Of a stretch of 64,000 nt of DNA, positions 8,787-18,493 are shown piece after piece. The position numbers and the translations under genes are program-made. The stretch covers positions 456,358-520,357 of the forward strand of contig NZ_GG670121.1 in NCBI RefSeq assembly GCF_000159355.1, read 5' to 3'. The stretch's first letter is position 1. Each line of letters starts with the position of its first letter. The notes under the pieces were generated by a model. That model was given only the letters and a program-made list of their open reading frames with translations, did not search any database and was not told the DNA's origin. Source of the DNA: Lactobacillus johnsonii ATCC 33200. GTDB taxonomy: Bacteria; Bacillota; Bacilli; Lactobacillales; Lactobacillaceae.

Positions 8787-10172
8787 ATGGCACAAGTATT
8801 AACACAATTTGATACAATCGCTGCAATTTCTACTCCTATTGGCGAAGGAGGTATATCAATTGTTCGTCTATCTGGTGAAGATGCAGTAGCGATTGCTAAT
8901 AAACTTTTTAAAGGAGCAGATTTAACTAAGGTTCCCTCACATACAATTCATTATGGACATATCGTTGATCCTAAAACTAAGGATGTTGTAGACGAGACAA
9001 TGGTTAGTGTGTTACGCGCACCAAAAACTTTCACTCGAGAAGATATGGTTGAAATCAATTGTCATGGTGGAATGATTGTAACTAATGATATTTTGCAGCT
9101 ACTTTTGGCAAACGGTGCTCGAATGGCTGATCCGGGTGAATTTACTAAGCGCGCCTTTATGAATGGTCGTATTGACTTGACGCAAGCTGAATCTGTAATG
9201 GATATTGTCCGGGCTAAGACGGATAAGTCTCGTCAAGTTGCTATGACACAATTAGCTGGTGGATTGTTAGATAAAATTAGAACAATGCGCCAGGAACTGT
9301 TAGATACAATGGCTCATGAGGAAGTTAATATTGATTATCCAGAATATGACATGGACGATTTAACTTCTCAAGAAATGAAAAAGAAGGCCCAAGAAGTTTC
9401 AAAGCAAATTGATCAATTGCTAAAAACAGCTCAGGAAGGGAAAATTATCCGTAATGGTCTAGCAACGGCTATCGTGGGAAGACCAAATGTTGGTAAATCC
9501 TCTCTTTTAAATTATTTAACGCAGGACGATAAAGCAATTGTTACTGATATTGCGGGAACAACAAGAGATACACTTGAAGAATATGTTTCTGTTAAAGGCG
9601 TACCGCTGAAGCTGATTGATACTGCTGGGATTCACCATACAGAAGACAAGGTCGAAAAAATTGGAGTTGAACGTTCAAAGAAAGCTATAGCTGAAGCTGA
9701 TTTGGTGCTTTTACTTCTGGATGCAAGTCAAGATTTAACAGACGAAGATAAAAATTTATTAAATTTAACTGCTAATAAAAAACGAATTATCATTTTAAAC
9801 AAACAAGATCTAGGCACAAAAATTTCCCAGGAAATGATAAGAGAAATTACTGATAATCCAATTATTGTAACTTCAATCTTAAAGCAAAAAAATATGGATG
9901 CGCTTGAGAATGCAATTGAGCAATTATTCTTTAGTGGAATAGAAAATTCACAAAATCAAATCTTGGTAACAAATCAAAGACAAGCTGGTTTATTAGCCAA
10001 AGCAAAGCAATCTTTAGAAGACGTTGTCAATGGAATTGATGATGCAATGCCTTTAGATTTGGTTCAAATTGATCTCAAAAATGCTTGGGATACTTTGGGT
10101 GAAATTACTGGTGAAAGTGCACCTGATGAATTAATTACCCAATTATTTAGTCAATTCTGTCTTGGAAAGTAG
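8787..10172 (+). CDS. mnmE: tRNA modification GTPase MnmE
   Basis: MnmE with MnmG forms the complex that installs cmnm5 groups on U34 of several tRNAs. The 461-residue protein has the N-terminal folate-binding domain, a helical domain, the inserted G domain with [12 protein letters not shown] and DIAGTTRDT and NKQD, and the C-terminal FCLGK motif containing the functional cysteine. ATG 8787 ([15 protein letters not shown]) is chosen because it has a TAGGTGA site and matches family starts; 26 further in-frame codons upstream overlap a terminator. mnmG follows within 8 bp, matching the shared function. Confidence 0.98.
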   Translation: MAQVLTQFDTIAAISTPIGEGGISIVRLSGEDAVAIANKLFKGADLTKVPSHTIHYGHIVDPKTKDVVDETMVSVLRAPKTFTREDMVEINCHGGMIVTNDILQLLLANGARMADPGEFTKRAFMNGRIDLTQAESVMDIVRAKTDKSRQVAMTQLAGGLLDKIRTMRQELLDTMAHEEVNIDYPEYDMDDLTSQEMKKKAQEVSKQIDQLLKTAQEGKIIRNGLATAIVGRPNVGKSSLLNYLTQDDKAIVTDIAGTTRDTLEEYVSVKGVPLKLIDTAGIHHTEDKVEKIGVERSKKAIAEADLVLLLLDASQDLTDEDKNLLNLTANKKRIIILNKQDLGTKISQEMIREITDNPIIVTSILKQKNMDALENAIEQLFFSGIENSQNQILVTNQRQAGLLAKAKQSLEDVVNGIDDAMPLDLVQIDLKNAWDTLGEITGESAPDELITQLFSQFCLGK

Positions 10173-10179
10173 GATGAAA

Positions 10180-12078
10180 ATGAAGACTTACGAATCAAAT
10201 GAATATGATGTAATTGTTGTTGGAGCAGGCCATGCGGGAGTAGAAGCAGCCTTAGCAGCAGCACGAATGGGAGAAAAGACACTTCTTTTAACGATCAATT
10301 TAGACATGGTGGCTTTCATGCCATGTAATCCATCAGTTGGTGGACCAGCAAAGGGTACTGTTGTGCGTGAAATCGATGCTCTTGGCGGCGAAATGGGTAA
10401 AAACATTGATGCCACTTATATTCAAATGAGAATGCTCAATACAGGTAAGGGTCCCGCTGTTAGAGCATTGAGGGCACAAGCCGATAAATGGCAATATCAT
10501 GAGCGTATGAAAGATACAATTGAAAACGAGCCTAATTTAACTTTACGTCAAGCTGTTGCAGATGAGTTGATCGTTGAAGATGGAGTATGTAAAGGTTTGA
10601 TTACTAATACTGGTGCAAAGTACTATGCTAAAAGCGTTGTGTTGACCACAGGAACAGCTGCTAGAGGAAAAATTATTATTGGAGAATTGGCTTATTCTTC
10701 AGGTCCTAATAACTCACTTCCATCTATTAAATTACCTGAAAATCTTGAAAAGTTAGGCTTTAAATTACGTCGTTTTAAGACTGGTACTCCTCCTCGAGTG
10801 GATGGAAATACTATTGATTATTCAAAAACTCAAGAAGAGCCTGGAGACAAAGAACCAAGACATTTTTCTTACACTAGCAAAGATAGTGATTACCTAGAAG
10901 ATCAAATGTCTTGTTACATGACTTACACTAATACCGTAACGCATGACATTATTCGTGCAAATCTTGATCGTGCTCCAATGTTTTCTGGGGTTATCAAGGG
11001 TGTAGGCCCACGTTACTGTCCTTCAATTGAAGATAAGGTAGTTCGTTTTGCAGATAAAGATCGTCACCAAATTTTCTTGGAACCAGAAGGACGCCATACT
11101 AAGGAAATATACGTAGGTGATTTTTCTACTTCAATGCCTGAAGAAGTACAATTGAAGATGCTTCATAGTGTTGCTGGCCTAGAAAAAGCAGAATTGATGC
11201 GCCCAGGATATGCAATTGAATATGACGTAATTGAACCTTGGCAATTAAAGCATACATTAGAGACAAAAAATATTAAGCACCTCTTCACTGCTGGTCAAAT
11301 GAACGGAACATCTGGTTATGAAGAAGCAGCCGGTCAAGGATTAATTGCTGGTATTAATGCGGCCTTAAGTGCTCAAAATAAGCCTGGATTTACTTTACAA
11401 CGCGATGAAGCATATATAGGGGTCTTAATTGATGACCTAGTAACTAAAGGGACAAATGAACCATATCGTTTGCTAACTAGCCGGGCAGAATATCGTCTTC
11501 TTCTTCGTCACGATAATGCAGATTTGCGTTTGACTGAAAAAGGTCATGAATTAGGCTTGATTTCAGAAGATCGTTATAAGGAATTCCAAGATAAAAAGCA
11601 AGCTATTTCCCAGGCAATGGAAGCTATTAAGAAAGTTACCATTCACCCTACTGATGAGGTTCAAGAATATTTAGCTAGTGTTAAGCAAGATCGTTTAAAT
11701 GCAGGAGTTAGCGGGGCAGACTTTTTGAAGCGACCACGTGTAACTTTTGACGCAGTTGAAAAATTAAGTGGTGAAACTTTAGCTACTGATCGCTATGTGA
11801 AAGAACAAGTTGAAATTGCATTGAAATATGAAGGTTATATCAAGAAGGAAAAGACCTTGGTTGATCGTTTGCATCGACTTGAATCAAAGAAAATTCCAGT
11901 AGATATTGACTACAATGCAATTCCAAGTTTGGCAACTGAGGCGCGTCAAAAATTTGAAAAGATTCGTCCTGAGTCAATTGCTCAAGCTGAAAGAATTTCT
12001 GGTGTAAATCCAGCTGATTTGGCAATATTAACGGCATATATTCAACAAGGCCGAATTGCAAAGGTGAAAAATAAATAA
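10180..12078 (+). CDS. mnmG: tRNA uridine-5-carboxymethylaminomethyl modification enzyme MnmG
   Basis: FAD-dependent partner of MnmE in U34 tRNA modification. The 632-residue protein opens with the dinucleotide fold VVGAGHAG (residues 14-20 area) and has the [12 protein letters not shown] and GTPPRVDG motifs and the C-terminal helical MnmE-binding domain. ATG 10180 has AGGA five bases upstream; ATG 10174 and TTG 10162 are in frame, and the TTG would overlap mnmE. The gene ends about 230 bp before pyruvate oxidase, and no strong terminator was found directly after it. Confidence 0.98.
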   Translation: MKTYESNEYDVIVVGAGHAGVEAALAAARMGEKTLLLTINLDMVAFMPCNPSVGGPAKGTVVREIDALGGEMGKNIDATYIQMRMLNTGKGPAVRALRAQADKWQYHERMKDTIENEPNLTLRQAVADELIVEDGVCKGLITNTGAKYYAKSVVLTTGTAARGKIIIGELAYSSGPNNSLPSIKLPENLEKLGFKLRRFKTGTPPRVDGNTIDYSKTQEEPGDKEPRHFSYTSKDSDYLEDQMSCYMTYTNTVTHDIIRANLDRAPMFSGVIKGVGPRYCPSIEDKVVRFADKDRHQIFLEPEGRHTKEIYVGDFSTSMPEEVQLKMLHSVAGLEKAELMRPGYAIEYDVIEPWQLKHTLETKNIKHLFTAGQMNGTSGYEEAAGQGLIAGINAALSAQNKPGFTLQRDEAYIGVLIDDLVTKGTNEPYRLLTSRAEYRLLLRHDNADLRLTEKGHELGLISEDRYKEFQDKKQAISQAMEAIKKVTIHPTDEVQEYLASVKQDRLNAGVSGADFLKRPRVTFDAVEKLSGETLATDRYVKEQVEIALKYEGYIKKEKTLVDRLHRLESKKIPVDIDYNAIPSLATEARQKFEKIRPESIAQAERISGVNPADLAILTAYIQQGRIAKVKNK

Positions 12079-12234
12079 TTAGTTTTAAAGCAAAAAAATA
12101 AAAAATTTTTTTGTTGAGTATGATCACTTAATCACAGTTTAAAGTTGCTACCTAATGATAAGTTGTGAAAGAAGAGTAAATAGTTTGTGAATTAATTATT
12201 TTTGATAATGAGTAAATACAGGACTAGCAGTCAT

Positions 12235-12287
12235 AGCAACCGCTTTCAATTATGCTACAAATGTGCTTTAATCAAGGTGTAAGAAAA
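12235..12287 (+). promoter_or_regulatory. Pyruvate oxidase promoter with cre-like site and shared 14-nt element
   Basis: TTTCAA (12244-12249), 17 bp, then TTTAAT (12267-12272) form a likely promoter. AGCAACCGCTTTCA (12235-12248) matches 11 of 14 positions of the CcpA cre consensus and overlaps the -35. AAGGTGTAAGAAAA (12274-12287), at about +1, is repeated exactly upstream of lactate oxidase at 42094-42107. This suggests catabolite control plus a common regulator for both oxidases. Confidence 0.5.
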
Positions 12288-12312
12288 AACATTAAGGAGA
12301 TGCTTATAGACT

Positions 12313-14121
12313 ATGACAAAGATTAGTGGCTCAGATGCAATGTTTCAAGTCTTATATGACTGGGGTATTGACCATATATACGGTTTTCCAGGCGGCTCAT
12401 TTGACTCAACAATGAATGCAATTCATAACTGGCGAGATAAGATAAAGTTTATTGAAGTAAGACATGAAGAAGCTGGTGCCTTAGCAGCTTCTGCTGAATA
12501 CAAAATTAGTGGAAAAGTAGGAGTGTGTTTTGGTTCTGCAGGCCCTGGTGCCGTTCACTTAATGAATGGACTTTATGATGCAAAATATGACAAGACACCA
12601 ATGGTTGCAATTGTTGCTAATGTTCCAACAAGTCGTCAAGATATTGATTTCTTCCAAGCTTTTGATGAAAAGCCATGGTTTGATCCAGTCGCTGTTTGGA
12701 ATCACCAAGCAAAGACAGCGGAAGCTATTCCGGTTTTAATGGATGAGGCAATTCGTCAAGCTTATCAAAAGAAAGGGCCAGCTGTTTTAATTTTACCGAA
12801 AGACTTTGGTTGGGATAAGATTGAAGATAACTTCCGCAATAATGCTGCAGCACACAAGATCGTTCCTAATTTCCCAGCACCACGTAAGGAACAAATTGAT
12901 AAAGCACTTGAATTAATTAAAGAAGCTAAAAATCCAATTGTTTACTTTGGTCATGGTGCCCAAGATGCTAGTGCAGAGTTAAAGGAATTTTCTGATAAAT
13001 TTAAGATGCCACTAGTTTCATCAGTTTTAGGAAAAGGAATTGTTGAGGATGAGTTCCCAGCATACATGGGCTCAATTGGTCGTGTTGGTGCTAAGCCAAG
13101 TAATGATATTCAAACTCATGCCGATTTAGTAGTTTGGGTTGGTAACAATTCACCATTCTCCGTCTTCTTCTTCAATCCTAAGGCAAAAGTAATCCAAATT
13201 GATATTAATTCAGAAAGACTGGGTAAGCGTCATGCTGTAACTGTTCCAATGTTAGCTGACTCCAAGAAAACTTTACGTGCTTTAATTGAAGCAGGTGAAG
13301 GGCGTGCAGAATCTCCATTATACAAGGCTGCTCTTGCTGATCGTGAAAACTGGGAAGCTTGGCTTGAGAGCTTTAATGATTCAGACGAAATCCCAATGAG
13401 AGTAGAACCAATTTTTGATGTAATCAATAAAAAGGCTGCTAATGATGCCGTATTTGCAGTAGATGTAGGTAATGTAAATATTAACTTTGATCGCTTGATG
13501 CACCTACATGATGATCAGAAATGGACTACCTCCGGCTTATATGCAACTATGGGCTATGGCGCTCCAGCTGCTTTAGCCGCTGCTACTATTTATCCAAAGC
13601 GTGAGGTTTGGAACTTAGCTGGTGATGGTGGCTTTGCCATGATGAACCAAGAGCTTTTAACCCAAGCACGCTACAATATGCATATTATTAACGTGGTCTT
13701 CACAAATGAAACTTTGGGTTTTATTGAAGCTGAACAAGTCGATGAGTCTCATCAACCATTATCTGGTGTAAAACTTCCTGATAATGATTGGGCGATGTCT
13801 GCTGAAGGTATGAATGTAAAAGGCTTTACTGTTCGTACTAAGAGAGAATTTGAAGACGCAGTCGCTGCGGCTCAACAAATGGAAGGTCCAGTTTTGATCG
13901 ACTGTAAGATTACTCATGATATGCCATATTCAACTGAATTAAATACTTTAGACGATCCAGCTTTCGTTGCTAAATATGATGCTCAAGCTTTGAAGCCATT
14001 TAGTTACTTTGCTGGTAAGTATGGAGTTGAGGCAGATGCTGCATCTGGTGCATCTGAACATACTGAAGCAGAGCCAGTTGAAGCTAAAGAAGATGCTTCA
14101 TCAGGCGCATCACGCCATTAA
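12313..14121 (+). CDS. pox: Pyruvate oxidase (H2O2-forming) with duplicated SGAS tail
   Basis: This TPP- and FAD-dependent enzyme oxidises pyruvate with O2 and phosphate to acetyl phosphate, CO2 and H2O2. The 602 residues show the N-terminal TPP Pyr domain with the catalytic Glu in RHEEAGALAA, a central FAD domain, and the C-terminal TPP motif GDGGFAMMNQELL...FTNE. After the conserved end (about KYGVEAD) comes a 28-residue acidic tail containing DAASGASEH and DASSGASRH (DNA 14035-14055 and 14092-14112). The same motif ends lactate oxidase, and it resembles ApbE flavinylation sites. The Shine-Dalgarno AAGGAGA is unusually far (about 12 nt) from the ATG. The gene is monocistronic, with a terminator behind it. 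The enzyme call is firm; the role of the tail is inference. Confidence 0.96.
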   Translation: MTKISGSDAMFQVLYDWGIDHIYGFPGGSFDSTMNAIHNWRDKIKFIEVRHEEAGALAASAEYKISGKVGVCFGSAGPGAVHLMNGLYDAKYDKTPMVAIVANVPTSRQDIDFFQAFDEKPWFDPVAVWNHQAKTAEAIPVLMDEAIRQAYQKKGPAVLILPKDFGWDKIEDNFRNNAAAHKIVPNFPAPRKEQIDKALELIKEAKNPIVYFGHGAQDASAELKEFSDKFKMPLVSSVLGKGIVEDEFPAYMGSIGRVGAKPSNDIQTHADLVVWVGNNSPFSVFFFNPKAKVIQIDINSERLGKRHAVTVPMLADSKKTLRALIEAGEGRAESPLYKAALADRENWEAWLESFNDSDEIPMRVEPIFDVINKKAANDAVFAVDVGNVNINFDRLMHLHDDQKWTTSGLYATMGYGAPAALAAATIYPKREVWNLAGDGGFAMMNQELLTQARYNMHIINVVFTNETLGFIEAEQVDESHQPLSGVKLPDNDWAMSAEGMNVKGFTVRTKREFEDAVAAAQQMEGPVLIDCKITHDMPYSTELNTLDDPAFVAKYDAQALKPFSYFAGKYGVEADAASGASEHTEAEPVEAKEDASSGASRH

Positions 14122-14140
14122 TTTCCTAGGAAATAATTAA

Positions 14141-14176
14141 ATAAAGAGTTCACATAGCTGAACTCTTTATTTTTTT
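14141..14176 (+). terminator. Terminator after pyruvate oxidase
   Basis: A 12-bp perfect stem ATAAAGAGTTCA/TGAACTCTTTAT with a 6-nt loop is followed by a T-run. Confidence 0.9.
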
Positions 14177-14266
14177 AATAAAAAGTAAGCAAAATTGTGC
14201 GAAATTCATAATAAAAAAGTATACTAGTAGATGAACGAATTTTATTAAATATGTGGAGGCAAAAAT

Positions 14267-15655
14267 ATGCAACAATTTGGGGTTATTGGCTTGTCCGTTA
14301 TGGGGAAAAACCTTGCCTTAAACGTTAAAAATCATGGCTACTCTGTCTCTGGATTTTCAATTGATAAGCCAGAGGTTGATGCTTTAGCAAAATATGAAGA
14401 TAAGAATTTGAAGCCAACTTATACTTGGGAAGAATTTGTTAATTCACTAGAAAAGCCACGAAAAATCTTGATTCAAATCATGGCTGGTAAACCAGTTGAT
14501 GAAACTTTACAAAAACTATTGCCTCTTTTAGATAAGGGCGATATTTTAATTGACGGTGGTAATTCTAATTTCCATGATACTAATCGTCGCTATAAGGAAA
14601 TGGAAAAGCAGGGTATTCACTTCATTGGTATGGGTGTTTCTGGCGGTGAAGAAGGAGCTTTGAACGGTCCTGCCTTAATGCCAGGTGGTGATGAAAAAGC
14701 TTATGAAGAAGTAGCGCCAATCCTTGAAGCTATGGCTGCCAAGACTCCAACTGGTCAACCATGTGTCGGATACATTGGACCAGCAGGTAGTGGTCACTAT
14801 GTGAAGATGGTTCACAACGGTATTGAATATGGTATTATGCAGATTATTTCTGAAGTATACGATGTTCTCCGCACCGTTGGTCATTATTCAAACGATGAAA
14901 TGAGTGAAATCTTTAAGAATTGGGATAAGGGTGGTTTACAAGCTTATTTAATTGAAATCACTTCTAAGGTCTTAAAACAAAAGGATAACTTAACTGATGA
15001 TCATATTATTGATCATATCTTAAATGAAGCTTCTTATAAGGGAACTGGTAACTGGATGCTTGAAGATGCAATTCGTTTAGGTGCTCCAATTACTGTAATT
15101 GCAGAAGCCGTTCTTGCTCGTTTTATGTCAAAAGCAACTTTGAGAAATGATCCTGAACCAAAGATTGACCCAGAGAAAGCGCCAAAGGACTTAGTTGATC
15201 AACTTGCAAAAGCCTTATACTTAGCTATGGCTGTTTCATATGGTCAAGGATTTGAACAATTAACGATGGCTGCAAAAGCTTATAACTGGCGCTTGCACTA
15301 TTCAACTATTGCCCAAAACTGGGAAGCTGGATGTATCATCCGCTCACAAATGCTTCATGATATTAAGTTTGCGTATAATGCTGATAAAGACTTGCCTAAC
15401 TTATTCAAGGCTCCATTTTTTGATAAAGTAAAGAAAGAAAATATTGGTGCTCTTAGAGATGTGGTTAAAATTGCGGCTGATGCTGGTGTACCAACTCCAA
15501 CTCTTAGTGCAGCTTTGAATTACTTGGAATCTATTTTTAATCCACGCTTACCTCAAAACATTATTCAAGGTCAACGTGATTACTTTGGTGCTCACACTTA
15601 CCAAAGAAATGATCGTCCAGGTACTTTCCATACTGAATGGTATGAAGAAAAATAG
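14267..15655 (+). CDS. gnd: 6-phosphogluconate dehydrogenase, atypical cofactor loop
   Basis: Decarboxylating oxidation of 6-phosphogluconate to ribulose-5-phosphate in the oxidative pentose phosphate route. The 462-residue protein has the fingerprint GVIGLSVMGKNLALN, the substrate motif IDGGNSNF, the catalytic region GVSGGEEGA, the KMVHNGIEYG helix and the C-terminal YFGAHTYQR. At the end of beta-2, where NADP-specific enzymes read N-R-[ST] (binding the 2'-phosphate), this one reads FSIDKPE. The missing Arg and the Asp suggest NAD or dual specificity. A GGAGG site and TATACT (14220-14225) lie upstream. Terminator and a parS-like site follow. The enzyme family is certain; the cofactor is inference. 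Confidence 0.96.
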   Translation: MQQFGVIGLSVMGKNLALNVKNHGYSVSGFSIDKPEVDALAKYEDKNLKPTYTWEEFVNSLEKPRKILIQIMAGKPVDETLQKLLPLLDKGDILIDGGNSNFHDTNRRYKEMEKQGIHFIGMGVSGGEEGALNGPALMPGGDEKAYEEVAPILEAMAAKTPTGQPCVGYIGPAGSGHYVKMVHNGIEYGIMQIISEVYDVLRTVGHYSNDEMSEIFKNWDKGGLQAYLIEITSKVLKQKDNLTDDHIIDHILNEASYKGTGNWMLEDAIRLGAPITVIAEAVLARFMSKATLRNDPEPKIDPEKAPKDLVDQLAKALYLAMAVSYGQGFEQLTMAAKAYNWRLHYSTIAQNWEAGCIIRSQMLHDIKFAYNADKDLPNLFKAPFFDKVKKENIGALRDVVKIAADAGVPTPTLSAALNYLESIFNPRLPQNIIQGQRDYFGAHTYQRNDRPGTFHTEWYEEK

Positions 15656-15658
15656 TAA

Positions 15659-15674
15659 TGTTTCACATGAAACT
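15659..15674. other. parS-like site (degenerate) after gnd
   Basis: TGTTTCACATGAAACT compared with the parS consensus TGTTNCACGTGAAACA has two differences (G to A in the centre and the last base). It lies in the intergenic gap immediately after gnd, about 9 kb from oriC. Confidence 0.4.
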
Positions 15675-15677
15675 AAA

Positions 15678-15706
15678 AAAGTCACTACAGATGTAGTGGC
15701 TTTTTG
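15678..15706 (+). terminator. Terminator after gnd
   Basis: The stem GTCACTACA/TGTAGTGGC (one G-T pair) with a GA-type loop is flanked by A and T runs. Confidence 0.85.
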
Positions 15707-15753
15707 CGTTAAAATAGAGCAGTATCTAATAAAGAGGACGTAGGTAAGTAAGA

Positions 15754-17307
15754 ATGAGGAAAGAAGAAAAAGATAATCTGAAGTTGATGCTACAGGCATT
15801 AATTGTAGGACTAATTGCGGGTGCCGTAGTTGGATTATTTAGATTTGGAATTGAAAAGACTACTGCTTTTTGGCTCCATCTTTTTAAAGAGGTCCATAAT
15901 AATCCAGTTTGGTTTGTTGCAATTGTTCTTGGGTTAGCCGCAGTAGGGATCATAGCGGGATATTTTGTTAAACAGTATCCACACGTTGGAGGATCCGGTA
16001 TTCCAGAAGTTAAATTACAGCTTCAAGGTAAGCTCCAACTTAAATGGTGGCAGATTTTGTGGAGAAAGCTCATCGGGGGAATCTTAGTAATTGGAACAGG
16101 CTTGTTTCTAGGACCTGAGGGACCATCCCTTCAACTTGGTTCATCCATTGGCCAAGGAGTGGGTGAGAAGCTAAAACAAAGTAAATACAATCAAAGGGTG
16201 TTACTTGCAACGGGAGCTGCCAGTGGTTTATCAGCTGCATTTGGAGCACCATTGAGTGGAGCACTATTTGTTTTAGAAGAAATTTTTCATAATTTCTCTC
16301 CGCGAGTTTGGATGAATTCCTTGGTAGGAGCAATTGCTGCTAATTTTATGGTGTCCTACTTTTTTGGCTTACACCATGCTTTAGGGATGCCCTATGATCA
16401 TTCATTTCCAATTTATTTATACTGGCAATTGGTGATTTTAGGAATTATCCTGGGACTATTAGGCCATTTATATAAAAAAGGTTTATTTGGATTAAAAAAA
16501 GTCTATTTAAAAATCACCTGGTTACCACGTTGGCTACATGGTTTAATTCCATTAACAATTTTAATTCCAATTATGTATTATTGGCCATTAATTACTGGAC
16601 CAGGTAATCGTTTGATTTTATCTTTACAAAAAATGCTCACTCAAAGTGGATGGGCACTAGTTGGAATTTTAGCATTTTACTATGTGCTGCGAATTGTATT
16701 TTCAATTATTTCTTATGATTCAGGGTTACCTAGTGGTATATTTTTGCCAATTTTAACTATGGGCGCTCTAATTGGAGCAACCTATGGTACATTAATGGTA
16801 CAACTTGGCTTAATGCCTGCACACTTAGTTATTAACTTGATAATTTTTTCAATGGCCGGCTATTTTGCAGCTATAATTCGCGCTCCATTTACAGCAATAA
16901 TTTTGATTACTGAAATGGTGGGGTCACTTCTTCACTTAATGCCACTGGCTGTTGTGGCATTTATTGCACTTTTAATCGATCAAATTCTTGGTGGCAAGCC
17001 AATCTATGACAGTTTGGCAGCCGCTATGATGCCAGAAACACGTTTGCAACCAATATCGGGTGAAGAAGACGAATTAGATATCCCCGTGTATGAAAATAGT
17101 AAGTTAGTAGATCAGGAAATTAAGGATGTTCAATGGCCAGATAATGTACTTGTTAGAACGATTAGAAGAGGAAGTCGAGAAATAATTCCTCATGGTGATA
17201 CTGTAATTGTAGCAGGAGATTTATTAATTCTGGGAGTTGATCATAATAAACGATCAGCTGCTTATGATGCAATGAAAGAACTGCAAGGCGTAGAGCTGGA
17301 TGGATAA
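15754..17307 (+). CDS. clcA: CLC-family chloride channel/transporter with TrkA-C domain
   Basis: A 517-residue integral membrane protein of the voltage-gated chloride channel/antiporter family. Three ion-path signatures are visible: GGSGIPEVK, GPEGPSLQLG (with the gating Glu) and GLPSGIFLP. About ten hydrophobic segments follow the CLC pattern. The last ~75 residues (LDIPVYENSKLVDQ... to LLILGVDHNKR) form an RCK/TrkA-C-like regulatory domain. In lactic acid bacteria such proteins are thought to aid acid resistance or halide export; the transported ion is not shown by sequence. The ATG follows AGGTAAGTAAGA. It ends convergently with the MutS2-like gene and shares a terminator. Confidence 0.9.
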   Translation: MRKEEKDNLKLMLQALIVGLIAGAVVGLFRFGIEKTTAFWLHLFKEVHNNPVWFVAIVLGLAAVGIIAGYFVKQYPHVGGSGIPEVKLQLQGKLQLKWWQILWRKLIGGILVIGTGLFLGPEGPSLQLGSSIGQGVGEKLKQSKYNQRVLLATGAASGLSAAFGAPLSGALFVLEEIFHNFSPRVWMNSLVGAIAANFMVSYFFGLHHALGMPYDHSFPIYLYWQLVILGIILGLLGHLYKKGLFGLKKVYLKITWLPRWLHGLIPLTILIPIMYYWPLITGPGNRLILSLQKMLTQSGWALVGILAFYYVLRIVFSIISYDSGLPSGIFLPILTMGALIGATYGTLMVQLGLMPAHLVINLIIFSMAGYFAAIIRAPFTAIILITEMVGSLLHLMPLAVVAFIALLIDQILGGKPIYDSLAAAMMPETRLQPISGEEDELDIPVYENSKLVDQEIKDVQWPDNVLVRTIRRGSREIIPHGDTVIVAGDLLILGVDHNKRSAAYDAMKELQGVELDG

Positions 17308-17325
17308 AAATATCTGAATAAACAC

Positions 17326-17370
17326 AAATAAGCCCTCTAGCTTAAAGTAAGCTGGAGAGCTTATTTTTAT
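17326..17370. terminator. Bidirectional terminator between clcA and mutS2-like gene
   Basis: A long stem (AATAAGC...CTCTAGCTT with AAGCTGGAGAGCTTATT) is flanked by A and T tracts, so it can serve both convergent genes. Confidence 0.8.
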
Positions 17371-17392
17371 AATTATTTAAATAGTTGTGTTA

Positions 17393-18493
17393 TTACTTTT
17401 TCAACTTCTTCCAGGCCTTTTTAGAACCGCGATCTAAATCCTTGTTTAGTTTATATTCTTGCCAATCTTGAACAAATAATAAATCAAGGTTATAACCTGC
17501 AGGATAAAGTTCTTCAGCTTTTCGAACTAATTTTGCTCCTTTTAAGGGGATAGTCTCAAAAGTTCTATTAACGAAAACCACAATGTGATTCGCTATATCA
17601 GCATTCTCATAAAAGAGTACTTCTTGGTGATATTTTGGTACTTTAATTCGATCGCCTTTTTTAAAAGAAGGTAGGGATTTAACTTTTTTCTGCTTGTTTT
17701 TAAATTTAAGCTTAGCTTGCTTTATAGGAAAGATTCCTGTGTTTAAGAAATTTTTAGCTTCTAACAGTACGTTTTTAGCCATACCACTTTTTTCTGCAAT
17801 CCAGAGAGCACGACTGGCGCCTACTTGATTTAAAAGTAGTTTATATGTGGTATGTAGCGTTTGTAAGTCAAAAGCCATTGCTGCCGTAATAAAGGCAGGA
17901 TTTTTAGTCGAATAATCTTTTATAGCGCCATAGTGGGTAGTTGCTAAGATTAGGCATCCTTTTAGCTGCAGGATTTGTAAAATAGCAATAGCAAGGGCTG
18001 CACCTTCATTGGGATCCGTTCCACTACCGAGTTCATCTAACAAAATCAGACTGTTTGGAGTAGTCTTTTGAACAATCTCTGCCATCTTTTTCATTTCAGC
18101 AGAAAATGTTGAGAGGGAGTTATCTAAGTCTTGATGATCACCAATTGAAGTGTAGATTTCGGTCACAATCGGAATGGAGCACCGTGCTGCACTAGGTAAG
18201 AAGAGACCAAATTCAGTCATTGCAGTAGCTAAGCCAACAGTTTTGAGTGTGACAGTTTTACCACCTGCATTCGGTCCAGTAATAATTAAGCCATATTTAG
18301 TTGCATCTAACTTAAGAGATAGGGGAACTGGATTACTTAATAAGGGATGCTTCATTCCGTTCAATTGAAGCTCATTTTGTTCATTTAAAATTGGTCGTTT
18401 GCCACCAATAGCATGCGAATATTTTGCACGAGCTAAGATGCAATCCAGATCAACAATAACAGTAAGATTGGCTTCAAAATTAGGTAAGTTCAT
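17393..18493 (-). CDS. MutS2-like ATPase, C-terminal part (separated by frameshift)
   Basis: The 366-residue frame carries the ABC-type MutS ATPase: Walker A TGPNAGGKTVTLKTVG, Walker B LILLDELGSGTDPNEG and the ATTHYGAIKDYS switch. A basic tail follows, with no Smr endonuclease domain, unlike full MutS2 (about 785 residues). Its ATG (18493) overlaps the end of the upstream frame by 14 nt in the +1 frame. Joined across the shift, the two parts give a ~620-residue MutS2-type protein lacking Smr. Whether it is translated separately, by coupling, or is a pseudogene cannot be told. Its role in mismatch repair, recombination control or ribosome rescue is unknown. Confidence 0.8.
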   Translation of the reverse strand: MNLPNFEANLTVIVDLDCILARAKYSHAIGGKRPILNEQNELQLNGMKHPLLSNPVPLSLKLDATKYGLIITGPNAGGKTVTLKTVGLATAMTEFGLFLPSAARCSIPIVTEIYTSIGDHQDLDNSLSTFSAEMKKMAEIVQKTTPNSLILLDELGSGTDPNEGAALAIAILQILQLKGCLILATTHYGAIKDYSTKNPAFITAAMAFDLQTLHTTYKLLLNQVGASRALWIAEKSGMAKNVLLEAKNFLNTGIFPIKQAKLKFKNKQKKVKSLPSFKKGDRIKVPKYHQEVLFYENADIANHIVVFVNRTFETIPLKGAKLVRKAEELYPAGYNLDLLFVQDWQEYKLNKDLDRGSKKAWKKLKK

